From NCBI GenBank assembly GCA_027486415.1, contig JAIXPC010000002.1, forward strand, positions 806,001-870,000: DNA of 64,000 nt, read 5' to 3'. The stretch comes from Sphingomonadales bacterium. Lineage in GTDB: Bacteria; Pseudomonadota; Alphaproteobacteria; Sphingomonadales; Sphingomonadaceae. The translations under genes were made by a program, and so were the position numbers. Below are positions 8,740-16,740 of this stretch, in pieces (within the stretch, counting starts at the first letter, position 1; every line of letters begins with the position of its first letter). The notes under the pieces were generated by a model, which saw only the letters and a list, made by a program, of their open reading frames with translations, searched no databases and was not told the origin of the DNA.

Positions 8740-9135
8740 TCAATGGCAGTTTCCGGTGAAGGTGGCGATGATCGGGCAGGGGCCATCCTTGCCGCTGGTG
8801 CATTCGTCGAGCAGGCCCGACAGGGCGGCGCGGGCCTCGGCCAGTTGCGCCATTTCGGCATCGATGGCGGCCAGCCGCGTTCGGGTGAGCGCCTGGACGC
8901 GGCTGCGGTCGCCGCCGGCATCCAGTTCGAGCAGTTCGGCGATTTCCTTCAGCGAAAATCCCGCCCGCTGGGCGGCGCGGATGAAGCGCAGGCGCTGGAT
9001 GTCGCCATCGTCGTAATGGCGCACGGCGGTGGCCGCGGCGGGAACAGGCATCAGCCCTTTTCGTTGATAGAAACGCACGGTTTCGACGCCAACATTCGCG
9101 GCAGCCGCCAGGCGGGCGATGGTAAGGGCGGGCAT
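8740..9135 (-). CDS. MerR family regulator, CueR-like copper sensor
   Basis: 131 residues. The N-terminal winged helix-turn-helix reads LTIARLAAAANVGVETVRFY, and a long dimerisation helix follows. The C-terminal metal loop is CTSGKDGPCPII, two cysteines separated by seven residues, the spacing I know from Cu(I)-sensing CueR (Cys112 and Cys120). I see no cysteine at the position that divalent-metal MerR proteins use on the dimer helix. The tail adds a further Cys-His (GNCH). Divergent from the copper genes across a MerR-type promoter, it most likely activates them on Cu(I). Confidence 0.82.
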   Translation of the reverse strand: MPALTIARLAAAANVGVETVRFYQRKGLMPVPAAATAVRHYDDGDIQRLRFIRAAQRAGFSLKEIAELLELDAGGDRSRVQALTRTRLAAIDAEMAQLAEARAALSGLLDECTSGKDGPCPIIATFTGNCH

Positions 9136-9138
9136 CGC

Positions 9139-9170
9139 TTGACTCCGTATCGTGGTACGGAGGCTATACC
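9139..9170 (+). promoter_or_regulatory. MerR-type promoter/operator for the copper operon
   Basis: A -35 element TTGACT (9139-9144) and a -10 element at 9164-9170 (ctatac/tatacc) are separated by 19-20 bp, longer than the usual 17. The spacer holds the inverted repeat ctccgta (9143-9149) and tacggag (9156-9162). Overlong spacers with a central dyad are the hallmark of MerR-family activated promoters. The -35 begins 4 bp from the regulator's start codon, so the regulator probably also controls itself. Confidence 0.85.
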
Positions 9171-9204
9171 GCAGCGACTCGCTGGCCTGCAAAGGAGAAA
9201 CGCG

Positions 9205-9957
9205 ATGGACGCCCAACTGCCCCGCACCGCGCGCCTGGTTCGCATGGCGCTGCCCGATCATGTCTGCCCGTGGGGCCTGCGCGCCCGCCACCTGCTGAAA
9301 AGCCATGGCTATGCCTTCGAGGAAGAACTGCTGACCAGCCGCGAGGCGGTGGAGGCATTCAAGGCGGCCGAGGGCGTGAAGACGATGCCGCAGGTGTGGA
9401 TCGCCGGCACCCGCGTGGGCGGCCACGACGATCTGCGACGCTGGCTGGGGCTGACGCTGCATGATCCCAAGGCCATCACCTATCGCCCGGTGATCGCGCT
9501 GTTCGGCATGGCGGCCGCAATGGCGCTGGCGCTGAGCGTGGCGGTGATGGGCACGCCGTTCACGCTTCACGCCGCCGAATGGTTCATCGGCATCGCCATG
9601 TGCCTGCTCGCCTTCCTGAAGCTGAAGGATATCGAAGGCTTCGTCACCGGCTTCATCGGTTATGACCTGCTGGCGCGGGCCTGGCTGCCCTATGCCTATG
9701 TCTATGCATGGGCGGAGGGCGCGGCCGGGGTGCTGATGCTGTCGGGCCAGCTGGTGGGCCTCGCATCGGCCATCGCGCTGTTCATCGGTTCGGTGGGGGC
9801 GGTATCGGTGGTGAAGGCGGTGTATGTCGAGCGGCGCGAACTGACCTGCGCCTGCGTCGGCGGTGGCAGCAACGTGCCGCTCGGTTTCATCTCGCTCCTG
9901 GAGAATGTGACAATGATCGCAATGGCTTTCTGGATGGTGGCGGCGCACGGGATTTGA
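9205..9957 (+). CDS. Glutaredoxin-MauE/DoxX fusion membrane protein
   Basis: 250 residues. Residues 1-85 form a glutaredoxin-like domain with a single-cysteine CPWG site (PDHVCPWGLRARHLL) and the cis-proline loop KTMPQVWIAG. Residues 95-250 hold about four membrane spans of the MauE/DoxX type, with CACVGGGSNVPLG near the end. A strong ribosome binding site (aaggag, 9192-9197) fixes the start. It is first in the operon and shares a TGATG junction with copA. I infer a membrane redox or thiol function serving periplasmic copper proteins; this is not established. Confidence 0.75.
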   Translation: MDAQLPRTARLVRMALPDHVCPWGLRARHLLKSHGYAFEEELLTSREAVEAFKAAEGVKTMPQVWIAGTRVGGHDDLRRWLGLTLHDPKAITYRPVIALFGMAAAMALALSVAVMGTPFTLHAAEWFIGIAMCLLAFLKLKDIEGFVTGFIGYDLLARAWLPYAYVYAWAEGAAGVLMLSGQLVGLASAIALFIGSVGAVSVVKAVYVERRELTCACVGGGSNVPLGFISLLENVTMIAMAFWMVAAHGI

Positions 9958-11921
9958 TGATGATGATGCGCCTGCTGCTCCTGATCCTTGCCCTGTTCGT
10001 GCCCGCGCTGGCGCGTGCCGCCACCTACGACCTGGTGGTGGAGCGCCAGAAGATGCAGGTGGTGCCCGGCCGCACCGACAGCGTGATCGCCATCAACGGC
10101 AGCGTGCCCGGCCCGACCCTGCGCTTCAAGGAGGGCGAGGAGGCGGTAGTGCGCGTCACCAACCGGCTGGACGCCACGACGTCGATCCACTGGCACGGCC
10201 TGCTGGTGGATGGGCCGCACGATGGCGCGCCGGGGTTCAACGGCTTCAAGGGCATCGCGCCCGGCACCACCTACACCTATCGCATCAAGGTGCGGCAGAG
10301 CGGCACCTATTGGTACCACGCCCATTCCGAAGGCCATGAACAGGCCGGCCAATATGGCGCGCTGATCATCGCGCCCCAGGGCGACGATCCGATCAAGGCG
10401 GATGCCGAGCATGTGATCCTGCTGTCGGACCACACGCGCGAAGACCCCGGCCAGGTGATGAAGAACCTGAAGGCCGACAGCGGTTATTACAACTGGAACA
10501 AGCGCACCCTGCCGGAACTGGCGCGCGACGCGAAGAAATTCGGGCTGAAGGCGACGCTGGCCGAGCGCCGGGCCTGGGGCGACATGCGGATGGACGCCAC
10601 CGACATTGCCGACGTCACCGGCTATGCACTGTTGATGCACGGCAAGCCGACGGCGGCGGGGCCCACCCTCGCCTTCACGCCCGGCCAGCGCGTGCGCCTG
10701 CGCTTCATCAACGGCAGCGCCATGAGCTTCATGGACATCCGCATCCCCGGTGTGCCGATGACGATCGTTGCCGCCGATGGCCGCCCGGTGCAGCCGGTGA
10801 CCGTGGACGAATTCCGCATGGGCGTCGCCGAAACCTATGACGTGATCGTGACCCCGCCGGCCGGTGCCCATGCCCTGTGGGTGGAAACGCTCGACCGCCG
10901 CGCCAGCGTGCTGGGCCGCCTGACCAGCGATCCGGCGCTCAAGGTCACGGCGCCCCCGCCGCGGCCGAAACAGGTGCTGTTGCTGGCCGAGATGGGCCAT
11001 TCGATGCCCGCGCCCGGGGAAGCGTGCAGCGCCGAACATGCCGCGATGGGCCATTGCACCGCCTCTCCCCTCCCGCCTGCGGGAGGGGCCGGGGGTGGGT
11101 CTGCCGATCCGGACTGCCCGCCGGAACATGCCGCGATGGGCCATTGCACGCCCAAAACGCCGGCCGTTGCGGCAAGCGATCCAGACTGCCCGCCGGAACA
11201 CGCCGCGATGGGCCATTGCACACCGAAATCCGCCGCATCCCCCTCTGGCCCGCGTGTCGGCACGGCAGTGGCGCTGGCCGAAAGGCCGGCGGGCGGCACG
11301 CCCTTCCCGGTGGTCGACTATGGCTATGGCAAGGATCCGATGGTCGGCATGGACCACAGCAAGATGGCCGGCATGAACATGCCGGTGCTCGGCAAGGAAG
11401 GCGATACCGACGGGTCGGGCCGCGTCTTTGGCTGGGCCACCGGCGCGCCCTATGGCGCCCGCGTGCTGTCGATGCGTGATCTGGTGGCGCTGGAACCGAA
11501 GGACGCCGCCCCGCCGACGCGGGAGATCGTCGTGCGCCTGCAGGGCAACATGGAACGCTATATCTGGACGCTCAATGGCAAGAAGTTCGGCGAAGGCCCG
11601 CCCATCGACGTGAAATATGGCGAGCGCGTGCGCGTCACCTTCGTCAACGAGACGATGATGGCCCACCCGATGCACCTGCACGGGATGTTCTTCGAGGTGG
11701 AGAACGGCCAGGCCCCCGGCCTGATGCCCGAAAAGAACGTCATCGTTGTCGCGCCGGGCCGCACCCAGTCGATCATCCTCACCGCCAACGAGGCCGGCGA
11801 ATGGCCGCTGCACTGCCACCTGCTCTATCACATGAATTCGGGCATGATGCAGAAACTGGTGGTGGCCAATGTGCTGGGCCCGGATGGCAAGGCCGTGCCC
11901 ACGGCGGGGCATGTCCATTGA
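9957..11921 (+). CDS. copA: CopA-type multicopper oxidase
   Basis: 654 residues with a Sec signal (MMMMRLLLLILALFVPALARA). All copper ligand motifs are present: IHWHG near residue 77, YWYHAHSEGHEQ near 118, HPMHLHG near 570 and HCHLLYHMNSGM near 619. Periplasmic CopA oxidises Cu(I) and confers copper tolerance. Residues about 358-422 hold three Cys/His/Met-rich repeats (core EHAAMGHC), probably copper-binding, with a GC-rich palindrome inside the coding sequence between units one and two. The homologues I know carry a Tat signal; here the leader lacks twin arginines. The TGATG junctions on both sides imply coupled translation. Confidence 0.92.
   Translation: MMMMRLLLLILALFVPALARAATYDLVVERQKMQVVPGRTDSVIAINGSVPGPTLRFKEGEEAVVRVTNRLDATTSIHWHGLLVDGPHDGAPGFNGFKGIAPGTTYTYRIKVRQSGTYWYHAHSEGHEQAGQYGALIIAPQGDDPIKADAEHVILLSDHTREDPGQVMKNLKADSGYYNWNKRTLPELARDAKKFGLKATLAERRAWGDMRMDATDIADVTGYALLMHGKPTAAGPTLAFTPGQRVRLRFINGSAMSFMDIRIPGVPMTIVAADGRPVQPVTVDEFRMGVAETYDVIVTPPAGAHALWVETLDRRASVLGRLTSDPALKVTAPPPRPKQVLLLAEMGHSMPAPGEACSAEHAAMGHCTASPLPPAGGAGGGSADPDCPPEHAAMGHCTPKTPAVAASDPDCPPEHAAMGHCTPKSAASPSGPRVGTAVALAERPAGGTPFPVVDYGYGKDPMVGMDHSKMAGMNMPVLGKEGDTDGSGRVFGWATGAPYGARVLSMRDLVALEPKDAAPPTREIVVRLQGNMERYIWTLNGKKFGEGPPIDVKYGERVRVTFVNETMMAHPMHLHGMFFEVENGQAPGLMPEKNVIVVAPGRTQSIILTANEAGEWPLHCHLLYHMNSGMMQKLVVANVLGPDGKAVPTAGHVH
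11028..11222 (+). repeat. Three Cys/His/Met repeats in copA, with an embedded palindrome
   Basis: The core gaacatgccgcgatgggcc occurs three times within this span (twice exactly, the third with cacgcc), each encoding EHAAMGHC after a nearby cysteine. Units two and three are 72 bp apart, units one and two about 90 bp. The longer gap contains cccctcccgc-ct-gcgggagggg (11067-11088) followed by ccgggggtgggt. That stretch is translated in frame as a Pro/Gly-rich linker and resembles dispersed intergenic palindromes of Proteobacteria. Confidence 0.85.
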
Positions 11922-12619
11922 TGCGCACCGCCCTGATCGCCGCCGCGCTGCTGGCGGCACCCGCCATGGCGCAGGACCGCCACGGCCATGGTGATGCCAT
12001 CAACAATTTCACGCTGGTGGAAGAAGCCGACATCACCCGCTTTGACGGCAAGTGGGTGGCGAACTGGGAGGTGCAGGGCTGGATCGGCGGCGACCTCAAC
12101 AAATTCTGGTGGCGCACCGAAGGCGAAACCAAGGGCCCGCGCCTGGAACAGAGCGAATTCCAGGCGCTCTACAGCCGCAACATCGCCACCTTCTTCGACG
12201 CGCAGGTGGGCCTGCGCCACGATATCCAGCCCGATGCCCGCAGCTATGCCGTGGTCGGTGTGCAGGGCCTGTCGCCCTTGTTCTTCGAAACCGAAGCCCA
12301 CGCTTTCTTCGGCTTCAAGGGCGACGTGCTGTTCCGCCTGCGCCAGTCCTTCGATCTCAGGATGACCAACCGTTTCGTCATCCAGCCTTTGTTCGAAACC
12401 GATATCTACGCCACGCGGGTGCCGGAACGCCTGATCGCCCCCGGCCCGGCCATCATCGAAGCCGGCGTGCTGACCCGTTACGAAATCACCCGCCGGGTCG
12501 CGCCCTATGTCGCGGTGATGTTCGAGCGCCGGCTGGGCGAATCCTCGCGGCTGGCGCGGGTCGCCGGCGAGAATCCGGGTGGCTGGTCGGTGCGGACCGG
12601 GGTGCGATTCTGGCTGTGA
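11921..12619 (+). CDS. copB: Copper resistance outer-membrane protein CopB
   Basis: 232 residues with signal peptide MRTALIAAALLAAPAMAQ, followed by a short His-containing segment (DRHGHGDA). The rest is a CopB-type beta barrel: WWRTEGETKGP, then LYSRNIATFFDAQVGLRHD, and a C-terminal strand ending in FWL as outer-membrane proteins do. CopB works with CopA in copper sequestration or efflux at the outer membrane. The Met-rich N-terminal repeats of Pseudomonas CopB are absent; here that role may have moved to the repeats in CopA. It overlaps copA by one base. Confidence 0.9.
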   Translation: MRTALIAAALLAAPAMAQDRHGHGDAINNFTLVEEADITRFDGKWVANWEVQGWIGGDLNKFWWRTEGETKGPRLEQSEFQALYSRNIATFFDAQVGLRHDIQPDARSYAVVGVQGLSPLFFETEAHAFFGFKGDVLFRLRQSFDLRMTNRFVIQPLFETDIYATRVPERLIAPGPAIIEAGVLTRYEITRRVAPYVAVMFERRLGESSRLARVAGENPGGWSVRTGVRFWL

Positions 12620-12660
12620 GGCAACGCCCCGCCAGCACAAACCGGCCTTTGAAAATATTG

Positions 12661-12716
12661 GCACGGCCGTGCCGAAACAGCAAATGCCTGAATGCACAGC
12701 TTAACTGGCATTTGCT
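12661..12716. promoter_or_regulatory. Two inverted repeats between copB and the ten-gene operon
   Basis: A perfect 12-bp palindrome gcacggccgtgc lies at 12661-12672. Perfect 10-bp arms agcaaatgcc (12679-12688) and ggcatttgct (12707-12716) follow around an 18-nt loop. No T-run follows, so a simple intrinsic terminator is not obvious. The second pair could be a regulator site or a structured RNA upstream of the promoter at 12735. Nothing else is visible in the gap. Confidence 0.5.
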
Positions 12717-12734
12717 CGGCGTGAAAAACAGTTA

Positions 12735-12762
12735 TTGACGCCAAAAAACGACTCAATACACT
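12735..12762 (+). promoter_or_regulatory. Sigma-70-like promoter for the ten-gene operon
   Basis: TTGACG (12735-12740) and TACACT (12757-12762) are separated by 16 bp. They lie about 50 bp upstream of the first start codon at 12814. The region is AT-rich against its GC-rich surroundings. It is the only good promoter-like pair I see for the operon, whose later genes are closely packed or overlapping. Confidence 0.5.
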
Positions 12763-12813
12763 ACGGGTCATCAGTACAGGGTCGGGCTGACAAGCACCAC
12801 GGTGGGGGGCGCT

Positions 12814-13914
12814 ATGGACAGTCTTTCTTCTGGTGCGGCCGCAGTGGCCGTGGCCAATTCGAACTCTGTTGCCGATCTTCAAGACAGAACTTCATGCGAT
12901 CTGGTTGTCATCGGCCCCGGTCGCGCCAGTCCGCGTGCCGCCTCGGTCCTGGCCGATGCGCTCGGCCTGCCGATCGAGGCTGTGGTTGATGCCATCTACC
13001 GCGCGCCCGGTCGCCTGGCCGGCGGGCTGACGGCGGCCGATGCCGAAACCCTGGCCGGCATGCTGGCACCGCTCGGCCTTGATCTGGCCGTGCTGCCGGC
13101 CGGAACGCTACCCCGGCGCGGCGCGCTGCGCGATGTGGCGGCCGAACTCGTTGATCCCGATGCCGCCGATGCGGTTGCCGCCGCGCTCGGGCGCTTTGTC
13201 GGGATGGAGGCTGAAGCGGCCCTCGATCTTCTGCTCACCCCGCCCGGCATCATCCTGGGCAATGTCACGCCGCCCACCGTCGCGGCGCTGGCGGCCGCAC
13301 TGCCGTCCGGCGCTGTGCGGCTGCTGGAGGTGGAGCCTGATGCCGCGCGTTATGCCCTGTTCGCAGCCGGGTTGACGCCGGTTCAGGCCAGCCTGCTGCG
13401 CGGTCACCTGCCGCCCGGTGCCGCCATCGGGGCCGATGGCAGCGCCCTGCTGCTGGGCCTGTCGCGCAGCGAGGCGGACGCGCTGTGGCGGCGGCTGCGC
13501 GCACCGGAAAAGGTGCGGCTGGTGCCAGAGCCGCTGCTGCGCTTTGGCATCCTGCTGCACCAGGTGGCACCAGACGCCGCCGAGGCGCTGGAGCGGTTGG
13601 CCGGGGTGCCAGCGGCGGATTTCGCGCTGGTCGCCGCCGCCCTGCCGCTGCCGGTTGAAAGCGATCTGCCGCTGGCCGGGCTTGATGCCAGGCTTGCCGC
13701 CTATGCCGAAGCCGGGCTGGCGGTGACCGCCGAGCTGGAAAGCTTCGCGCCCGTCGTGCTCGAATTGCTGTCGGCCAGTCCCGAAGCGCTGGCCGCGGCC
13801 GGCCTCACCGGCCCAGCGCCCATTGCAACCCCGCCGCTGTGGCGCCCGCGCGCCCGCCTGCTGCGCCATCGGCTGGAGGCGGCGGGCGCGGAAGTGGTGG
13901 AGGCAGCAGCATGA
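12814..13914 (+). CDS. Repeat protein of unknown function, first gene of the ten-gene operon
   Basis: 366 residues, no signal peptide or membrane span. Start ATG 12814 follows a ggggggc ribosome binding site; GTG 12802 is in frame but overlaps that site. The protein seems built from four or five degenerate modules of about 65-75 residues. The clearest, residues 30-94, reads ADALGLPIEAVVDAIYRAPG, then LTAADAETLAGMLAPLG, and looks like the alpha-beta fold of the ribosomal L7/L12 C-terminal domain. Later modules show similar hydrophobic spacing (LLLTPPGIILGNVT; LLLGLSRSEADALWRRL). That comparison is by eye. It overlaps the next gene by 4 bp. Confidence 0.7.
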   Translation: MDSLSSGAAAVAVANSNSVADLQDRTSCDLVVIGPGRASPRAASVLADALGLPIEAVVDAIYRAPGRLAGGLTAADAETLAGMLAPLGLDLAVLPAGTLPRRGALRDVAAELVDPDAADAVAAALGRFVGMEAEAALDLLLTPPGIILGNVTPPTVAALAAALPSGAVRLLEVEPDAARYALFAAGLTPVQASLLRGHLPPGAAIGADGSALLLGLSRSEADALWRRLRAPEKVRLVPEPLLRFGILLHQVAPDAAEALERLAGVPAADFALVAAALPLPVESDLPLAGLDARLAAYAEAGLAVTAELESFAPVVLELLSASPEALAAAGLTGPAPIATPPLWRPRARLLRHRLEAAGAEVVEAAA

Positions 13915-14477
13915 CCATCGATCCCCGCCACCGCCTGCACATCGGCATTGCCGAGGCTGGCAAGCTGCTGGCCCTGAAGGGCCGCCACCAGCAGGCGCTG
14001 GCCAGGTATCGCGAGGCGCTGCAGCTGGCGCACGGCGCGCGCGCGCCGCAGCTGTTTGCCCGCCATTATCTCCATTGCGTGCTCGAAAGCCTGGAGCATC
14101 TGGGCGATCACGCCCGCGCCGCCGAACTGGCTGCCGCTGCCGCCGATACCGCCTCCTGCCCTGATCCGACCCCGTTCCAGAAACGCGATCGTGCCCATCT
14201 GCTCGAACGGCAGGGAGTCAATCTGGCGCTGGCCGGCGACATTGCGGGCGCGCGGTCGGCGCTGGCCGATGCGGTGGCGCTGGATGACGGACTGCCGCTG
14301 GCCCGCGCCATCCTCGACTGGACGGCGCGCGGCCTTGCCATCAACCCCCAGCGCCTTGCCGACGCCCAGCGCAAGCATGGCTATTGGGTGGTGCGCGCCG
14401 ACACGGTCGATCCGGCCCGCGCGCTTGAAAGCCCGCACGCTCACACTGCCCCCCTGATGGAGACGATCCGTGGCTGA
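13911..14477 (+). CDS. Small TPR-like helical protein
   Basis: 188 residues, apparently cytoplasmic. The spacing of alanines, leucines and small residues in EAGKLLALKGRHQQALARYR and in LERQGVNLALAGDIAGARSA matches tetratricopeptide helices; three or four repeats fit into residues 8-140. TPR proteins usually scaffold protein assemblies. It overlaps its upstream neighbour by 4 bp (ATGA) and the next gene by 8 bp, so it is a translationally coupled member of the unknown operon. The last 40 residues show no recognisable motif. Confidence 0.7.
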   Translation: MTIDPRHRLHIGIAEAGKLLALKGRHQQALARYREALQLAHGARAPQLFARHYLHCVLESLEHLGDHARAAELAAAAADTASCPDPTPFQKRDRAHLLERQGVNLALAGDIAGARSALADAVALDDGLPLARAILDWTARGLAINPQRLADAQRKHGYWVVRADTVDPARALESPHAHTAPLMETIRG

Positions 14478-16248
14478 TGAAAATCCGATCGAGAAACTGC
14501 GTCCCGGCCAGATCCTCGCCGACAGCGCGGTGACCGATTACATCAAGGCGATGGGCATCGCGATTGCCGAAGCCCAGATGCAGCTGGACATCAACAGCCT
14601 GCGCCAGGTCGGCGAATATGCCCAGCCGCGCGAGGGGCTGGACAACAAAAGCCTGCTGCAGCTGGGCCTGTCGCCGCCCTTCTATCATTACCAGCATGCC
14701 GATCTTTCGGTGTCGATGCAGATCGTGATGAAGATCGGCGAGCAGACGGCGTGGGGCATCGGCGGGAAGGCCGAATTCGGCATGGATACCGGCGGCCCGG
14801 TCGGCGCGGCCTCTGCCCGGCAAGCGCAGGTGAGCGTGAAAAGCCTGCCCGCCAGCGTGACGGTGGACGGCAAGAAGACCGACACGACCGGCACCGATTT
14901 GGAAGCTGGCGCGGAGCAACTGGCCGCCGCCCTGCGCGCCGGGCCGTTCGAACGCGCCTTTGCCGACACGGAACGCAAGCCGGTGACCGCAGCGCTGGAG
15001 CCGGCAGCAGCAAAGAACCCGATCCTGACATCGAACGCCGTCGCCTTCCTCAAGCCCGCCGAGACCAGTGTCGGGGTGATCCGCATCCAGCAGACGCCAG
15101 CACCACCGCCGGCGGACGGCGAGACGTTCAAGCTGAACACCACCCGATCCGTCACCGTGACGGGCGCTGCCAACCGCACGCTTTATGCCCGCAAGGTGGT
15201 GGAGGCGATCAACGGCACCGACAAGTTCAAGGCCCGGCTGATCAACGATGCCGGCGGCGACAGCACGGCGCCCGATGCACCGGGATCGATGGTCATTGCA
15301 CTGTTTGACACCGACAAGTGGGATATCAAGCGAGAAGCCCGCGAAGAGCTGGATCTTGCCGCCGCAGCCATCAAGGCGGGCAACTTCACCGTCAACATCA
15401 AGGGTTATGCGGACAAGCGCGGCGAACCCGGAGACAATCGGGTATTGGGGCAGAAGCGCGCCGATGCCGTTGCCAAGTACCTGGCCGGCAAAGGTGTGTC
15501 GCGCGACAAGATGAAGGCCGAAAGCGGCGGCGAGGACCGCTGGAATGGCGTGCCCGTCACCACGAACAATCAGCAGTTCCGCCGCGCCGAAGTGCTGTTG
15601 CCGGGCAGCACTGATCTCATCATCCTGGTTGAGGACAAGGGCGAACAGCTGGAGGGCGCCGCGCCCGACACATCTGGCGGCGGGGCGGGCAATGGCTTCC
15701 TTTTTGCCCGAAAGTTCGATGCGCTGCCCATTGACGGGACGACGGTGAAACTGGGCGCAGCCGCCACCAGCGTTGCCATCAAGAAGGATGCGGTGAACGA
15801 CAGCGGCACGACGTTCGCCGAAGGCAGCCCGGAAGCCTGCGCCTTCAACCTGGCGCGCGACATCAACGCCGCCACCGCCACCCACAAGGTGCGCGCGACC
15901 CGCAACGGCGCCATGGTGGTGCTGGCCAATGCGGATGATGCGGTGGTGATCGACCTGGTCACCCTGTCGGCCAACGACATCAAGCTGGAGGCGGGCGGCG
16001 GCGCGACCGTCACCAAGCCGCTGACCGGAATCAAGGCAAATGCCGACGCGCCCAAGGAAAAGACGCGGTACACCTTCGCCGCGGCCATCACCGCCGATTA
16101 CCGCACCAGCCGGCAGTTCGAACAATCGGTCAACGGCAACAGCTCGATCAGTGCGCGGCTGGTGTCTGTCCCGGCGCCGGTGGAGTTTCTGGACGAACTG
16201 AAGACCTATCTCGGCCAGATCCCGCAACCGCGCCAGCCGCAGGGCTGA
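14470..16248 (+). CDS. Shared-domain protein split by an OmpA-like insertion
   Basis: 592 residues from a GTG start (8-bp overlap; upstream ggag at about 14459). Residues 20-85 hold the first half of the operon's shared domain (AIAEAQMQLD at 31, LGLSPPFYHY at 65). The second half appears only at residues 535-592 (SARLVSVPAPVEFLDEL near 561). Between them lie two beta-rich modules (LYARKVVEAINGTDKFKARL and FNLARDINAATATHKVRA). These flank an OmpA/MotB-like domain at about 278-380 (NIKGYADKRGEPGDNRVLG, then KRADAVAKYLAGKG). OmpA domains normally bind peptidoglycan in the periplasm, but no signal peptide is present. Function unknown. Confidence 0.75.
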   Translation: MADENPIEKLRPGQILADSAVTDYIKAMGIAIAEAQMQLDINSLRQVGEYAQPREGLDNKSLLQLGLSPPFYHYQHADLSVSMQIVMKIGEQTAWGIGGKAEFGMDTGGPVGAASARQAQVSVKSLPASVTVDGKKTDTTGTDLEAGAEQLAAALRAGPFERAFADTERKPVTAALEPAAAKNPILTSNAVAFLKPAETSVGVIRIQQTPAPPPADGETFKLNTTRSVTVTGAANRTLYARKVVEAINGTDKFKARLINDAGGDSTAPDAPGSMVIALFDTDKWDIKREAREELDLAAAAIKAGNFTVNIKGYADKRGEPGDNRVLGQKRADAVAKYLAGKGVSRDKMKAESGGEDRWNGVPVTTNNQQFRRAEVLLPGSTDLIILVEDKGEQLEGAAPDTSGGGAGNGFLFARKFDALPIDGTTVKLGAAATSVAIKKDAVNDSGTTFAEGSPEACAFNLARDINAATATHKVRATRNGAMVVLANADDAVVIDLVTLSANDIKLEAGGGATVTKPLTGIKANADAPKEKTRYTFAAAITADYRTSRQFEQSVNGNSSISARLVSVPAPVEFLDELKTYLGQIPQPRQPQG

Positions 16249-16252
16249 TCCG

Positions 16253-16720
16253 ATGTCGGACGTCTCCCGCGTCACCAACCAGCTGCTGTCGGCGCCGCTG
16301 CCGCAGATCATCGAACGGCTGGGCATCGCCATCGCCGAAGCGCAGACCGCGCTGGATCGCAACAGCATCCAGGTGGCGCAGGCGATGGCCGAAACCGAGA
16401 TCGAGCTGGGCGGCGAGCGCACCAACCTGATCGCGCTGGGTTTCACCCCAACCTTCTACAGCTTCACCGAGGCTACGGTGGAGGCAAAGCTCAGCTTTTC
16501 CATGCAGGAAACCACCGAGACGAAGGTGGAAGCCGGGCTGAAGGTCGAGGCCGGCTATGCGTTTGTCATGGTCGCCGCATCGGTGAACGTATCCTATGCG
16601 CGCAAATTTTCGGTGGGGGCCGAGGGCATGAGCAGCATCGCTGCGCGCCTTGTATCGCTGCCGCCCCCCGAACTCCTTGAAACCCGCCTCAAGGCCATGG
16701 CGGACAAGGCCAACCCGTGA
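16253..16720 (+). CDS. Shared-domain protein, minimal form (155 aa)
   Basis: The shortest and least decorated copy of the operon's shared domain. Order of elements: amphipathic helix with LLSAPLPQIIERLGIAIAEA (residues 11-30), LGFTPTFYSF (62-71), a beta-rich middle (VEAKLSFSMQ onward), then SSIAARLVSLPPPELLETRL near the C-terminus. No signal peptide or membrane span. It lies 4 bp after the preceding gene. Because it shows the domain without insertions, it is the best query for family searches. I do not know its function. Confidence 0.75.
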   Translation: MSDVSRVTNQLLSAPLPQIIERLGIAIAEAQTALDRNSIQVAQAMAETEIELGGERTNLIALGFTPTFYSFTEATVEAKLSFSMQETTETKVEAGLKVEAGYAFVMVAASVNVSYARKFSVGAEGMSSIAARLVSLPPPELLETRLKAMADKANP

Positions 16721-16740
16721 TCTGAAAAAGGAGACTGACG

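Noticed and set aside
11028-11222. Evenly spaced repeats that could be mistaken for a CRISPR-like array
   Set aside because: They lie in frame inside copA, encode a metal-binding motif, number only three, and no cas gene is present.
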